Assembly (NCBI RefSeq): GCF_037975245.1 | Contig: NC_092567.1 | Span: forward strand, 7,004,714-7,068,713 | Reading direction: 5' to 3' | Length of the DNA: 64,000 nt | Source of the DNA: Apostichopus japonicus | Taxonomy: Eukaryota > Echinodermata > Holothuroidea > Aspidochirotida > Stichopodidae | Shown here: piece by piece, positions 62,505 to 64,000 of the stretch | Layout: each line of letters opens with the position of its first letter | How positions within the stretch are numbered: position 1 is the first letter of the stretch | Made by a program: the position numbers and the translations under genes | Notes under the pieces: model-generated | What the model was told of the DNA's origin: nothing | The model's input: only the letters and a program-made list of their open reading frames with translations | The model's database searches: none

Positions 62505-64000
62505 AGCATTATGGAATATCTAAAATGGTATTTCAAGTGTTTGGTTTTAATCTGAAGAAAATAAATATCTAAACAGAAGACTTATTTGTAGTTAACCCAA
62601 ACTACTTTCATACAAACCAACAAGTTGTCTTCCAGTCTTACCATTCTAGAAGTGTCAGGAGTTCTAGAAGAATTTATTAATATGAGTCTCGGAGGCAATT
62701 TTTATTTCAGTTTGACAAATGGTTAAAACGTACCAGAGGGTGTTTGGGGGCCTATTGTGTCATGGCAAGCTCACTACAAACATACCAATTACTGTATTAA
62801 TCCATAAAAATCTACCAGAGGTTCTTGAAACATTACTATCACTGTTCTTTACTAACCATTAATGTTATTACCATTACATGAAAGAAATATCAGATGATGA
62901 ACCACTCGTTGTCCTTGTCAGCACAGTATGAACACTTCCATCAAAAACTGGTAACTACAGGTGGAGTAGGTGATCCACTAATAGCTCGCATAAGGATAAC
63001 TCAAGTTAACCTTTAAGTGAAAAGAAAATGATAATCAAGTTTTACTGATAGTAGATCTTGAGAATTTCGGTCAGAAATAGATATGTGTATGTCTCTGGCT
63101 TACTACCCTGTATACATGGACATTCACAGGGAATACAATCCAGATGAAGGAAAGTACACTTCAGTTTCCAATAACCAGGTAAGTGTAAAAACAATTAACC
63201 AGTAAACTATTAAACTTGAACCGGATTGTCCGTTGTCAGTGGAAGTTGCATATAAAGGTGTAGTGCAGTGATATTATAAATGAGCTCCTAAAGGATAGTC
63301 CAACCTCACACAAACCCAACCATGCATGGTTTGGGCTTGACTGAGAAATTTGTGAGATTTTGCACCTCTCTTTCCTATTGAGGAAATAATGTCTTTTGAA
63401 TTTCCACTCATCAGAAGATAATTTTTTTTTATATAATTTAGTGTGTCAGCTTTGGTGGATGTGTTTTTGTATTATTTTTCTTTATTTAATGGCACCAGGC
63501 CCCTGGAGACTGCATTGCCTACGTTGACCTAGTTACACCACTCTCTGGGAGGTCTCTTTCCAGATTTTAGATCACCAAAGGTTTATAAAGTACCCTGTTC
63601 ATCTAGTTAATAGCTATCTAATATGGTCAGTTCTTTCCACAAATTTGGCAGATGAAGACACTTGTAACCTCAAAATTTTGAGTCAAAAAGTTTTGAGATG
63701 AAAATGTCCAAATTTTGACTGTTGAGGTGAAAATCTTGAGATAAAAATTCCAAATATTAAGGAAGCAAATTCAAAATTTTCAAATTTGGTGACACTTATA
63801 TATTTTTTTTAAGCCACAGTACTAAGTCGGTGAAGTTAGATCAGTTTTGAGACCAATTAGATTTCTTAAAACCAACTGCAGTGACTGGCTCAGCAATGTT
63901 TAAAAATTAAACAAGCATAAGTGACAATTCTTCATTCACAGCTGTACATACTCAGATTAGTAGGAAGTATTTCCAATTGTGTGCTCTGTTTATAGGGCTG
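62505..64000. repeat. 1.5-kb dispersed duplication, copy 2 (runs off window)
   Basis: Collinear with 50110-51740. In this copy a segment near 63085-63178 reads MSLAYYPVYMDIHREYNPDE then GKYTSVSNNQ before a GTAAGT donor. Copy 1 keeps the same frame and junction with several replacements. This may be an exon carried in the duplicated unit. Confidence 0.88.

Overview
The window looks like animal nuclear DNA: coding segments are split by GT..AG introns of hundreds to thousands of bases, the sequence is AT-rich, and most of it is mobile elements and satellites. The only recognisable host genes are two NACHT-domain (NLR-type) genes, one with a death-fold domain in front of the NACHT. Large NLR families of this kind are known from echinoderms and some other marine invertebrates, so I infer a marine invertebrate deuterostome, most likely an echinoderm. 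The sequence does not settle the class or species. There is no sign of a prokaryote.

Layout. At 1-1147 an NLR gene on the + strand enters already inside its NACHT domain; a leucine-rich-repeat-like exon at 5793-5974 may belong to it. From about 1.9 to 20.4 kb the DNA is repeat mosaic: (TA)n, a 28-bp minisatellite, nested hAT-type MITEs with 8-bp target duplications, a hairpin minisatellite with higher-order structure, and the broken 3' end of a hAT transposase gene. At 21293-26323 on the - strand lies a multi-exon integrase-core (Ginger/GIN/KRBA2-like) pseudogene with three in-frame stops and one frameshift. From 27 to 37 kb there are more MITEs, long (TA)n tracts, a decayed LINE and two minisatellites. 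At 37.5-41.1 kb lies a 3.6-kb GGAT-type satellite.

The best gene starts at 41377 on the + strand. Its four exons (41377-41434, 41801-42109, 43513-44688, 48487-48803) join in consistent phase and encode a short leader, a DED/death-fold-like domain, a NACHT ATPase with Walker A and B motifs and the following helical region, 620 codons in all before an unresolved C-terminal part. A LINE 3' end and a MITE sit in its third intron. Downstream (49-64 kb) are a 1.5-kb dispersed duplication, two near-identical MITEs, several unassigned exon-like open segments, and a 0.45-kb cluster of GTCAC-N4-GTGAC palindromes.

How it fits together: by family knowledge the two NLR genes would be cytosolic innate-immune sensors, with ATP-driven oligomerisation through NACHT and signalling through the death-fold domain. 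They are diverged paralogues with different exon structure. Everything else is best read as transposon and satellite turnover around an NLR cluster. Identity to named database families could not be tested here.
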